Below are positions 42,226-52,794 of a DNA stretch of 64,000 bases, piece after piece; the stretch's first letter is position 1, and the number at the start of each line of letters is the position of its first letter. The notes beneath the pieces were generated by a model. That model was not told the origin of the DNA and ran no database searches. It worked only from the letters and a program-made list of their open reading frames with translations. The position numbers and the translations under genes are program-made. The DNA comes from Gnetum montanum (lineage: Eukaryota; Streptophyta; Gnetopsida; Gnetales; Gnetaceae), in contig MNCI01022668.1 in NCBI GenBank assembly GCA_015680685.1, positions 23,390 through 87,389 of the forward strand, written 5' to 3'.

Positions 42226-44958
42226 AGAAGGTAGGAGACATCGCCATGACGATGGCTCTCCTTCTTCTTCCCCTTCATCACATCATTCACCCTCTCCTTC
42301 CACATTAGAACACAGTCATAAAGGGCACAACTATGAGGATAAGGGTAAGGATAAGCAAAATGAGAGACCTCGACAAGAGAGTCGAGAGAGAGGACGAGGG
42401 CACTCAAAAGAATCAAGGCATGAAAGAAGGGAAAGTAGATAACCATGTAGGCATCATAAACGTCATGAGAGAGATGATCATGATGAACCCCTACTTGCCA
42501 GCCGAAGTATGTTAGACATTACAGAGGTTGTTAGAATACCTACAAGGCACCAAAAAGACAGTCGGATCAAGAGACTAGACATGAACAATATCCCACGCTT
42601 CGAAGGGGGATACAACCCTGATCCGCAAAACCATTTACAGGCATTTCATGATGCCTGCGCCTTGCAGAATATTGAAAATGAGTGGCAGAAGTTAAAGTTA
42701 TTTCCTAGGACACTCATAAAAGAAGCAGAGAGTTGGTACTAGTCCTTAGAGCTGAAAACCATTAGGAGGTGGAGTACAACGCTAGAATTGTTTAATGATA
42801 AATACCAAACGTACTCCAGAGTGTCCAACTTGCGTAAGTAGATCCAAAGATGGAAGCAGGGTAATCACGAACCCTTGATGCTACCATGGGCTGATATTAT
42901 GCCTTACTACATCGTTGCCCAGGCCATGGTTACGCACAACAAGATCAACTCCGCCATCTCGTAGATGGGCTAAGACCCGAAACTAGGAGAACCCTTGGGA
43001 CATATGCCCAAGGGAGATTATCTGAACTTAGATCCCATGAAATTCATAGATTGTTGGAGCAAGTAGCTAAAGAGGAAGGGGAGCTACGGAAAAGAGAAAG
43101 CGCGGAAGAGTATAACTATGATACTTCCCTTCGGAAGAAGGGAGTAAGATTCTGTGATGAAGAGGATGAGTCACCACTCGAAGAGTTGGTGAATAGAAAA
43201 ACCTTGCCACTTCAAAAGCTAACAACAGAAGTGTCAACTAAGGTAGATGAAATATGGAGCTTCTTAGATAGTAAAATTGAAACTGTCCTAAAGATCGTAG
43301 AGGAGTCTAAGGAGGAATGAAGTAGTGACCATGATAAGAAAAAGCAGAGAGATTCAGACCATGCACGTGACAAAGGTAAGGTAAAAATGACTATTGCCGA
43401 TGAGGTTGTGGATTTTGACATGGACAATGACGGTGGATGTGAGATCTGCCAATATGACCATCCTAAGGGATGTTGCCCAATAATCTCACATCTATAAGAG
43501 TCTGGGGTGTATGCACTCAACCCAAGACTTAACAGACGGTAAGCACCCCATGAGTTACCTTATCCCCAAGGTAACCCAAGGCAGTTCCACCAACCATTAA
43601 CATATTATCCAAGTGGAACTCTGCCACAACCTATCGGGCAACATCAGCAGTGGCAACACCCACAGTCATGGGGGATGCCACCGCCTAGACAACAATACCC
43701 TTACCGGCAACCAGACCTGTATGGCTACTACATGTAGCAGTTGGTTGCTCCAAGTGACTCTATGGGTCATGCAACCCCACAACATCACTACCAAGTTCGG
43801 GAGTATTTTAGGACTCCTTCTCCTACGAAAGACACACCATATGCATACCATCCTCCGAATCCATTCGCCACTCTTACACTAGTAGTTCCACTACCACCTG
43901 CTCCAACGATGCAAGGGGAACTCCCCACTCAACCGCAACAACGTAATGCTACGAGAGCTGTGAACTTTCAACCCGCTGCTGGCTCTGACAATCGCATGAA
44001 GAGAAGACCTTTCTTCAGAACCAGAAGCCCAAACAAGCTCTCACAACCACAATCAGTTGAGTCTATAACCACTCCTCCAACAAATAAGGCTTTGAAGCTC
44101 CCTTCAAACCAACAACAGAGCTCAACGCACACGGTTATGTTAACACATACCGTTACTGATTGGATCAAGGTGGGCCACCTTCCCAAGAAATTCTCTGATC
44201 CTGGAAGCCCCCTAATTTATCTCCAAGTCGCTATGAATGAACCTCATAAGGCTCTTCTTGACTTAGGTTTCGAAGTTAACCTAATCTCATGAGAAATGTA
44301 TAAAGCCTGAAACCTGCCTCCACTTAAGAAGAGCAATATTCAACTAGAGTTGGCTAACCAGTCCATCACCATTCCCTTGGGATTGGTGGAGGACATCATT
44401 ACCATTGTGTGTGGTTGGTCATACCCAGCTGATTCCCTGGTGATAGAAGTTAACAGTAACAAAGGGGACTTCCCAATTATAATGGGTAGGGCATGGTTGA
44501 GTACAATAGACGCATGCCTAGGAATCTGTGATCTTTCCTTGGAAATATCTAAGGAAAACATTTATGGAAGGATCGAGAAGAAGAGAGTTCCATACATCAC
44601 ATACAGTAACTCAGAGGATGATGACATGGAGGAATGCTCAGCATTTCCTGCATGTAACTGGTGTGCACCAGAGGATAACATACAGAGATGCCTATATGTA
44701 GCAACCACACAACAAGAGAACACCCAATGGTTGATAGTTGATCAAGAGAGCAGCCCACCAACATGCATGGAACGAACTACTCACACCCACAATGAAGGCA
44801 TAGATACATTGAAGTATGAGCATCACCGACTTCCATCCCTTAACCTGAAAACATCAATCAGGAGAAGTTGGACACTTCTAAGAAATTCAAATAGGCATTC
44901 ACTATTTCGGATCTCTCCCTTTCCATTCAGTCATGGGGGAGATGGCCACCTATCCTGA
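42226..44958 (+). pseudogene. D Gag (rest) and protease
   Basis: It resumes in the SR-like linker (GSPSSSPSSHHSPSPS, RERGRG; 42250-42500). The gag domain is at 42509-43080 (MNNIPRFEGGYNPDPQNHL, HRCPGHGYAQQDQL, TRRTLGTYAQGRLSEL); zinc knuckle 43438-43476 (CEICQYDHPKGCC); Pro/Gln-rich part 43741-44000; protease 44050-44600 with ALLDLGFEVNLIS and YPADSLVIEV...PIIMGRAWLSTIDA. It ends GGDGHLS at 44958, with the stop lying just after a PPT-like GTCATGGGGGAGATGG. D-L-G is the usual Athila retropepsin triad. Stops include WY*SL and RK*IQ, where W or Q is expected. No RT follows. Confidence 0.75.
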
Positions 44959-45076
44959 TCAATTAAGGCCCTCAGTTCTTTTTAGTTTTTGTTTTGCACA
45001 TTTTTGTTTTACAAATTTCTTTAACTTTTTCTTGTTTTTATTTTACAACATCGTTTATACCTTTTCATTTCCTTAT

Positions 45077-45113
<37 letters not shown>

Positions 45114-46842
45114 ATCCATTTTGTTAAGTTTGTCACCTAATAAGTGCTCTCAGGATGGTATGAACTGTTTTCTACTGGTTGCTAATGTTTGATTTTTACC
45201 TTTAAGATTATGATGTTGATACTAAGTATGGTTCTTTTGATATGACAGGCAATGAGTCCACTTCATCCATTCATCCAAAAATCTCTATGGTCTCTCTTGG
45301 CTTGGAACTATATAGTCCTTTTCCCAATAATAAGAACTATAACGAATTGGTGACTGGGCATTTCTCAAACTAAGGAAGCACTCAAGGATTGAAAAGGGTG
45401 TGACTTCAAGGGAACTTGATGCATTTGTGTTGGCCATTCTCTTGAGTGCTTGGATGTTTTCTTCTTGAGTTTTTCTTCCCATTCTGACATTGCTCCATTA
45501 TCGAAAAGCTGAGCTAATAAAAATAACAAAGTTTTTGCATGGTGTGGTTCTCACGCATAAAAAAAAACAGTGAGAATTCAAAGCACACCCCTTAGACGAA
45601 ATAATCATTTGGGCTACAAGCATTGGTTATGGAACTCAAATAAACATGTTCCCTCTAACTAAGGCCCTTCTCGCTTCATATTCTCTCCTCCTTCGTCTCG
45701 TCGGAATGGTGGTGGCCCTTTGAGGAATACATTCTTGTTACTTCAAGTGGATGGATTGGCTGAATGCATTAATGCAAAGTCACTGGATGTGGTTTGTTGA
45801 TGCCAGACTTCGAATGAGATCTACTAAGTCACATTAATCATTAACTACACAAGGGGCTGCACATCATCTTGTTCTTGAGATTCCATTCCATTCTCTTCTT
45901 TCCATCATTCTTTCTCCATCGTTCACCTCATTGCCGATTGTATCATTAGTGTATATTTTGGTTGATGCCTTGTTTTCTTTTTGGTAAATTTTTGTGGTTA
46001 AAACTTTAACTCTTGTTCCAAATGACATTCCTAGAGCCTATGAACTCTTTGAATGTGGGGTTGTCAGGGCATTAAAGACATGAGCCTGCTTTGGGGAGGA
46101 CCCACTAGCATTCCTATTTGGTACACCAGTTAAATTCTTTTCCTTAACATTTTTGCAATCCACTCTATTTTGTTCATTTCCATCTTGACATCCATTTCAT
46201 CAACGTTATAATTGTCTCTTTTTCTCCATCTTTCTTATTCCTTTTCTCTCTCCATTCTATCGCTACTGGAGGTTTGCTCTTAGTCATGGGGATCCTGACC
46301 TAATTTTTTCAATTTTCTCCTAACCCCTACACCTTCGGTAGTCACCACTATTATATCTCCAGACCCGTATCAGCCATACCACAACTCAGCCAATGGACCT
46401 TTCACCGAAGCAAGGTATCAAATGCATTGTGATTCATTTACCCTTGCTAATATAAGACTGTGTTGTGTGTGCAAATGGCAATCATACAACAATGAATTGG
46501 ATCTCGAGGGAACATTTGGAATGGATCGATGCTAAGCAGCTATGCAAGGAACGAGATAGATGACACGCTTATGGATGGACAACAAAAGGCGCAATCTTGG
46601 CGTTGGCAGCAGCAAAACTTCTTTCTCTCTCTCTCTTTCACAGCTGCCAAATAAGGCCTAATGTCAAATATATAAAGTGTTCACTCTTGTTGTCGTGAAC
46701 ACCAATTTTATCATGTTCTATAATGATGATCTGTTCACATGTCGTCCCATTCACCATTAGTTCCATTCAAGTTAATAATCCCATACCTTCCCAATATTTT
46801 GTAAGGAACTCAAGGATGAGTTTTTATTCAGTCATGGGGGTA
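44959..46842 (+). other. D 3' non-coding region with conserved signals and PPT
   Basis: T-rich TTTTTGTTTTACA words (44985-45060), a GT microsatellite (45077-45110), conserved block CCTGCTTTGGGGAGGACCCA at 46085, PPT-like TTAGTCATGGGGATCC at 46280, intron-like segment 46415-46474, and the PPT CAGTCATGGGGGTA directly before 46843. After the intron-like segment an ATG opens a short broken frame. Confidence 0.6.
46415..46474 (+). other. D: 60-nt intron-like segment (acceptor mutated)
   Basis: GAAGCAAG|GTATCAAATG, CTTGCTAATA, GTGTGTGCAA|ATGGC. The length and all signals match C except the acceptor, which is AA instead of AG. Confidence 0.5.
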
Positions 46843-47657
46843 TGATAGGACGCAATATTGCATGGGCCACGATATCGCGTTCTCACTACGATATCGCGTA
46901 CACGATGTATCGTACGCGATATCGCAATCCGCTGCCATTTCTATAAATAAGAAGCAGCTCTCCCTTGTTTCTCCATCAAAATCTAGATCCTTAGCGGAAC
47001 TCTGGTAGTTTTACCTCTCTAGAGATAGAATAATTTCCATGTGCCCACAATAGGAGCTCCAAAGTGAATGGATCTTTATTCGAACAAATATTGTACCTAA
47101 GCACAAGTTTGTGTACGGAAATAAAGATGAACTTTTGGATAAACCTTGTAGTGCATGGACTAAGCTAAATAAGACTTTAATTACTATTATTTATTGTTAA
47201 TGTTTAAATGCTTTATTAGTTCATTAAATCTCTCTCAACCCTTCTCTCCCAGTTAAGTGCATTCAGTATGACTGCTTTAAGCACGTGCGTTACGCTTGGT
47301 AATCCCAGTAACGAATAGCATTTGGTAATCCCAGAAGGTTGCATTGGCTCAGGGTGTGAACAGTAAGTGGGAACGGATACTGATGCTAGGCATTAGAACT
47401 TACTTAGTTAATTAGTCTCTTCACCCTTTACCTCATTAGCATAGGAGATAAAACATAAAAGATATAAAAATCACATACCTCAAACTTACTTAACCATACA
47501 ATCGTGACAAACACAAGTAAGTCTAGGAAGACAATGAACGATTAACCTTAAGTGTTCCATAAGACGTGTAGGCACTTAGTCTGCAGAGTTCGATCAGATC
47601 ACACGTGTAACGCTCATATTCGTATGGTTGAGTGTAGGGGTACCTCGCCACTCATCA
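46843..47657 (+). repeat. D 3' LTR (815 bp)
   Basis: It starts TGATAGGACGCAATATTGC, ends CTCGCCACTCATCA, and has a TATA word near 46942. It aligns with 34166-34978 except for the rearranged part of the 5' copy. Confidence 0.8.
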
Positions 47658-47991
47658 ACTAATCTAAGTGCTACAATAGATGTAGGAAATCTCAATTTTA
47701 TTGTCAATCATGCCAATGTGTCAAATAAAATTCTATACACTCTCAAATATCCACATTGTAGACACTCAGAGGAAAATATTCCAACTCTTGAGGAAAAAAA
47801 TTACAAGAATTCAACTAACGCTACAATCGAAAGGTGCCATAAATGCAAGGCATGAGTGCATTTATATAAGCACTAACTACATTAGTGTCGACGTACCTAC
47901 GTTAATGCATCCTAGCATGCATTAACAAGAATACATCAATGGGTCTACATTAGACATGCATTGACGCAACCTATCTTATGATGATTCATCA
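47658..47991 (-). repeat. H1 5' LTR, second part (U3)
   Basis: It continues 34165 across element D (AAGTGCTACAATAGATGTAGG onward) and aligns with 9275-9616. GCATTGACGCAACC-type U3 words lie at 47880-47985. It ends TGATGATTCATCA, followed by CCTTG. Confidence 0.8.
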
Positions 47992-47996
47992 CCTTG

Positions 47997-50900
47997 TTTG
48001 TGTAGCATAAAACTTAAATATGACTTAACGCAACCAATTGGTGATTTGATTCTTCACGTTGGATGACTCTCAATATGAAAATGCAATGCACATTGAATGG
48101 GCAATATTGTTTAAACCTATATATTTTTATCTTGATCTCGTTTGGTGGAAACATAGTAGAGGGTTAGGATTATGTCTAACTACATCCATTAATGTTGCTT
48201 GTGAAACAAACATCTAACTACATTTATTAATGGTGCTTGTGAAACAAAACTTGAAACAAGCGTGTCTACACATTTGATATTTTCTACCTTCCTAAAAGTT
48301 AGGAAATGTTAACCATCACCCTTGCCTATACTACTCTTTGAGCTATCTCAATACTACTAAGGACAAGCAATACACAATCAATGCATCAATCCTTAGAAAC
48401 ATGAAAGCAAGAAAGATTCCATTTCATCATCTAATCCAGATAGATAAAGTATTCATACCAAAAGAATAGCCTGCTATCAGGATCGAACCGATGACCATCG
48501 CACGCATGGTTGGACATAGTAGCCTGCTCGGGAGAAAATCATGACATAACAATCGTCAACCGGTGCAACCATTTTAGGGACAGATTTCCCTAAAATTCCA
48601 GAAGTATTAGGCCAGATGTTTTTCATAAAGAAAATCTTAATTTGTTGGTGCCAATTAGATGGCCTATGGACCCGATTTCCCAGCCGGGCACCCGCCTTTC
48701 TACAACTAACAAAGGAAGGAGGTGCATAGGCCATGTAAGCAACCCACCGTCATATCGCTTTTGTTTAAGTCTCCAGGTTTTTCTCCAAGTCTTCTTTCTT
48801 ATTACTAATAAAGCAACCAGATATTCTCTTTCACAACCAGGAAAATAAAGTCTTGGCATGGAAACCTCAGGTTGTAGGTTTATTTCTAGTGGGCAATTCT
48901 TAGCCATGGATTAAAAAGAATTCTGAAACTGATACTAGATAATTTTTAATTGCCAGAAAGCTTACTAAAAATATATGTTGCATAAACCAAGTTGATAACA
49001 ATTTAAAATTGTATGTACCTCGCCTACATTAAAGGTCTCAGAAGAAATTCAGTTTCAGCTAAATTTTAATTTACAATAAACTCACTGAGAATTGCATCTC
49101 AAATATCAGTTGCATAAACCAAGAAAAACTTTTTGTTAAACAAGCAGCTAACATTTAAAATTGCATTATTCAGTATCCCGGGAATCATAATTAATGTTTT
49201 TATTTTCTATAACACTATGTTTAACAAGAACATCGTTGCTCAACTTTGGCTCTTGATCGAGGCCAATGCTGAAACAGAACTCATGTACCCAACGCATATA
49301 AAGGCAGGGATGATGATGCTCCATCCCTCAAAACATTCACATAAGGCTAGGACAATGATGCTCTTTGCCTCACAGCATTGACATAAGGATTAGAATTATG
49401 TTGCAAGTTGTCTGAACATATGTATTTCAAGGACATATAACATGCCCAATGCTTAGCAAAAACTTCAGGAAATAGTCATACAATTACCATTACTAACACT
49501 GTGTACCAAGACAATATGATTGCAATAACATATCGATCATCGTATTAAATAAATCATCAGTGCATAATCCAGCAAAATACTCTCAAATTTTGAAACTATT
49601 ATATTGACGCCTGCAATGATAAAAACCTTTAACAGATCATTTACAGTACTGATCAAGATTCCATTAGTCAAGCAAAATGGAGTAATCATTTGCGCTGTTT
49701 GTAAACGCAGTAAATATGAATATTTACAAAGCATATATAAATTATCGGTGGCTGCAACCATGCTTCCTAAATGCATATGGGCTATGTACAGCCGATGTCC
49801 AAATACCAGACGAATTCTTGGTACCAGCCAGGCCCTTTTGGATAGGCTTTGCTGTAGAAGCAGGTTCCTTTAAAGAGCTGCGAATGATAAAATGTTGCCA
49901 AAGAAAAGACAGATGAAAATGGTACCCTATCCCCCACGATAAGACCAATGTAACATGTTAATTCATGAAAATACAATTATTAAAATGCTTTATTTGTAAA
50001 ACTGAAAATTACGGCCCAACAAAAGGCTATGACCATTTTGCAATATCCCAATAGCACCATTGCCACTGTTATAAACAAAGATGCAACGAAATTTTAAAAA
50101 AAAAAAACTAGGAAAACAAAATTCGTAAATTGATGATACGTGGATGATAGTAGCTACAGCTCTACTTATTAATCAGCTGAAAACAAAAATCTTTGTCATG
50201 GAAGTAGCTAAGAAACCCTGGTAAGGAAAAACAGAAAAATTCAAAGACTTTGTAATGGCTATACAGAATTCAAGGACATTGAAATAACTGAAAAAAAAGT
50301 TAATCCAACAAAAAAGCCCAGAAAAAAAAATACAGAGAGAGAGAATTTTGAACCACGTATCATTCAATCCAAGATCTATAGAACAATCATTCTTGCAGAC
50401 AGTTACAGGTAGGGAAGTTAATTTGTACCTTTTGAAGTGAATTCAATCAGCATCTATAGAACAGTCATTCTTGCATGTGTTGAAAACGCCAAAAAAGGAG
50501 TGCCATGTCAAATTTCTATCATTTAGCGGATAAAAAATCCATGAAACCTAACAAAGTTGAACAAGCTCAATCTCTGAAACAACGATGAATGCCTTGGAAA
50601 GAGAGACATGGTTCTGCAAGCTACATCTGCATTTGCATATCCTAAGCATGTCCCGCAGCCCGAAAACGGCAGCAATACCCCGCAAAGCCAACGGCAAATT
50701 GTACCTGTTTGCACAAACCCAGAACCAGAAATCTAAACTTAAACTCAAACCGTCACCATATACCCAAAAAAAGGGAAAAAGGACCTCCTTGAAGCAACCA
50801 AAAATAGAAAGCAGGATTTGGGGAATTACAGGAAGCAAAAGAAAATGATGAAAGGCAGGCGGAGATAATTGGGGGCAAAATGGGCAGTGTTGCAGTGGAG

Positions 50901-51510
50901 GCGGCTCTACTCCAATTCCTGAACAGTAGTGGGCACGGAACAGCTACCACAGTACTCAAAAATTGATCCGCCCATGGCACACTTTCTTTTCAAAAATCTT
51001 CCACTGTGATCCTTTCCAGAGCATTTATTCTGGCAAAACTGAGAAGTGCGAACTGAAGCCACGGTAGCGGCCCAATTGGCCCTTCTGAAACCATCTGCGT
51101 CTTCCTTGCCAAGGTAGCCAATACCATTATTCGATAGCATGTCTTGTATTTAATTGTTCGCTCGTGCTTAATTCTTGTTCCACCCGTTTCTATGAGCAAC
51201 TCTTTTGCTATAACCGAGCAACCTTTTTGCTATTTTCTCACGTATAATGGAAGTTGATAGCTTGTGGGTCTTTCAAAAAAGTCATTTCCCTTTACTTGAA
51301 CATTTTATATTGGAATATTTAAGGGCTCTCAAAGTTGATACTTTGAATTTGGAATCTTTTGTAGGTCTTTCAAAAGACATTTCCCGTTACTTGCCTATGA
51401 ATATTGCAAGATGACCCCCCAGTCACCTGCAACAAGACATAAGCTTATCGCACCCCTCGGGACGATAGCTGAAAAAGGAGACCAATACAACTAACTCAAA
51501 GAGAAACCAT
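47997..51510. other. Unassigned stretch without recognised elements
   Basis: The original right flank of H1 and the only sizeable part of the window without obvious element proteins. Minus-strand frames of 60-100 codons occur at 48907-48623, 48734-48477, 50838-50523 and 51140-50907. The last has a Cys-rich end (FCQNKCSGKDH, KRKCAMGGSIFEYCGSC) that I do not recognise. Small direct duplications lie at 48175-48250 and 49311-49395. A promoter, splice pattern or named domain could not be established, so no gene is called. Confidence 0.4.
48175..48250. repeat. Two-copy tandem duplication (38 bp)
   Basis: TCTAACTACATCCATTAATG and the following bases through GTGAAACAAAC occur twice in direct succession with three to four differences. 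Confidence 0.7.
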
Positions 51511-52788
51511 TTAGAAAAAGGTAGTATTATTGATAAAGCCTAGTTCTCGACATTGAAGTTGAACAATACTAGCAATAGAGCATTTCATACCGTAGTCAAA
51601 TTCATTGTAGTTTGTGTTTTGATACCAAGCATCTAGGTGACATTTCCAAATAAAGAAGATAATCTCAAATAAGAGGATTTTCCAGGCTTTTTGAAGGTGA
51701 TGCTTAACACAATCATCTTGAAAGATACATTGACGAAAACCAATAGAATGGTTAGGAAGGAAAACTTGGAGAGATTGACACCATTTCCAAATGTGTTGAG
51801 AGAATGAGCAATCCCAAAAGACATGTTGAAAAGAGTCATCCGCTTTACAAATGGGGCATTTAGGATGATCAATTCCTAAGAAATGAAGCCTATGTCCGAT
51901 GGGAAGACCTTGATGAACTAAGGACCAAAAAAAGAAACGGTGATTAGGTTGGGCCTTAGAAGTCCAAATTCGACGAAAAATAGTTTTCCACCGGTGGTCC
52001 TCAAGATGTAAACTCCAACATCTATTTAGAGTGGAGAATTGAAAATCTTGCACATGAAACCAAGATTTGGTTTTAGAGATGCATAAAGAGCAAAGAGGGG
52101 AACCGTCAAGCCAAAACCAATCATCATACCAAGGAGTATTAGTATGCAACTTATGCACAACAAAGTTGGAGAGAACTTGCTCAATGTGTTGGTAAATGAT
52201 AATATCTTGTCTTTGAAACCCCCATTTTACTTTTGCATGTGTCCAAGAGAGGGTAGGAGAATCATTTCTAACTGTATATAATTGATCAATATGGTGGAGA
52301 TTGTGGTCAGCAAAACGATTGGCTCTATGAGAGAATTCATCATAAAGACAACCTACATTCTTTTTAAAAATAGGAGACCACCAGATCGAGTGTGTCAACA
52401 GAGAGTGCAAGCTTATCTGGAAAGGTTTCCATTGCAACAAACCTCTAAGTTGGCTCCAACACCGCCAAATTTGCTTAAACAAGAAAGAACCTTTGATCTT
52501 CTGAGAGCCTTCACTAATGGTCCAATTGCTCCAATGAGTATTTTGCCATCTATGGTGAATACCAAGACAAGAGATGTTATGCCTAAAAAGGATCTTCCAA
52601 GCTTCATCTCCTTCAATACACCAAGTCACCCATTTGGAGGCCAAGAGAATACTTTGGTGCTCAATAGAGGCAAGGCCTAAGCCCTCATGTTCTTTACTTA
52701 AAGTGCAAGTATCCCAAGCTACTCGATGAAAATCTTTGTGATCATCCTTATCCCCCCAAAGGATAAGCTTTAATGTGCAAGTAGCTTT
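51511..52788 (-). pseudogene. LINE (L1-type) ORF2, C-terminal part with zinc-binding domain
   Basis: A 425-codon open frame runs from a stop at 52789-52791 to a stop at 51511. It starts LKLILWGDKDD, then FHRVAWDTCTLSKEHEGLGL, the usual plant L1 sequence after the RT (LWGG...VAW...C.PK..GGLG). The RT zinc-binding domain follows (about 52000-51720): WTSKAQPNHRFFFW, then GLPIGHRLHFLGIDHPKCPICKADDSFQHVFWDCSF, giving CX2C...HX3..C spacing. Endonuclease and RT are not upstream on this strand; instead a plus-strand LINE half begins at about 52790. The uninterrupted frame is unusual beside the decayed plus-strand half. Confidence 0.75.
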
Positions 52789-52794
52789 TCATTT

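Larger units (their letters stand above)
34166..47657 (+). mobile_element. Element D: Gag-protease element in the H1 5' LTR, holding E
   Basis: LTRs 34166-34978 and 46843-47657. Flanking ACTAG (34161-34165) and ACTAA (47658-47662) form a target duplication with one change. Without E, D is about 7.0 kb. Interior: tRNA-Asp primer site, Gag with an extra N-terminal region, zinc knuckle, protease, then non-coding sequence with the conserved block, intron-like segment and PPT. There is no RT, RNase H or integrase. Confidence 0.8.
8724..47991 (-). mobile_element. Element H1: Athila-like gypsy element opened by five nested insertions
   Basis: The two ends are LTRs of one family. Sequence at 8724-9616 matches 33607-34165 joined to 47658-47991, where element D splits the copy. 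Flanking 5-mers are CTTTG (8719-8723) and CCTTG (47992-47996), a target duplication with one change. The PPT (9617) and decayed tRNA-Asp primer site (33589-33606) are on the expected inner sides. Minus-strand order is protease, RT, RNase H, integrase, spacer, third ORF. Removing A1, F, C and D/E leaves about 10.4 kb, normal for Athila. Gag is missing: only about 40 bases remain between primer site and C, and the next H1 sequence is already protease. Confidence 0.75.

Noticed and set aside
48470-48545. tRNA-like sequence on the minus strand (GGTTCGATCC with a five-base stem)
   Set aside because: A T-arm-like word is present, but no matching 5' acceptor strand, D-arm or anticodon stem could be found at the right distance. 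At most it is a SINE or tRNA relic.
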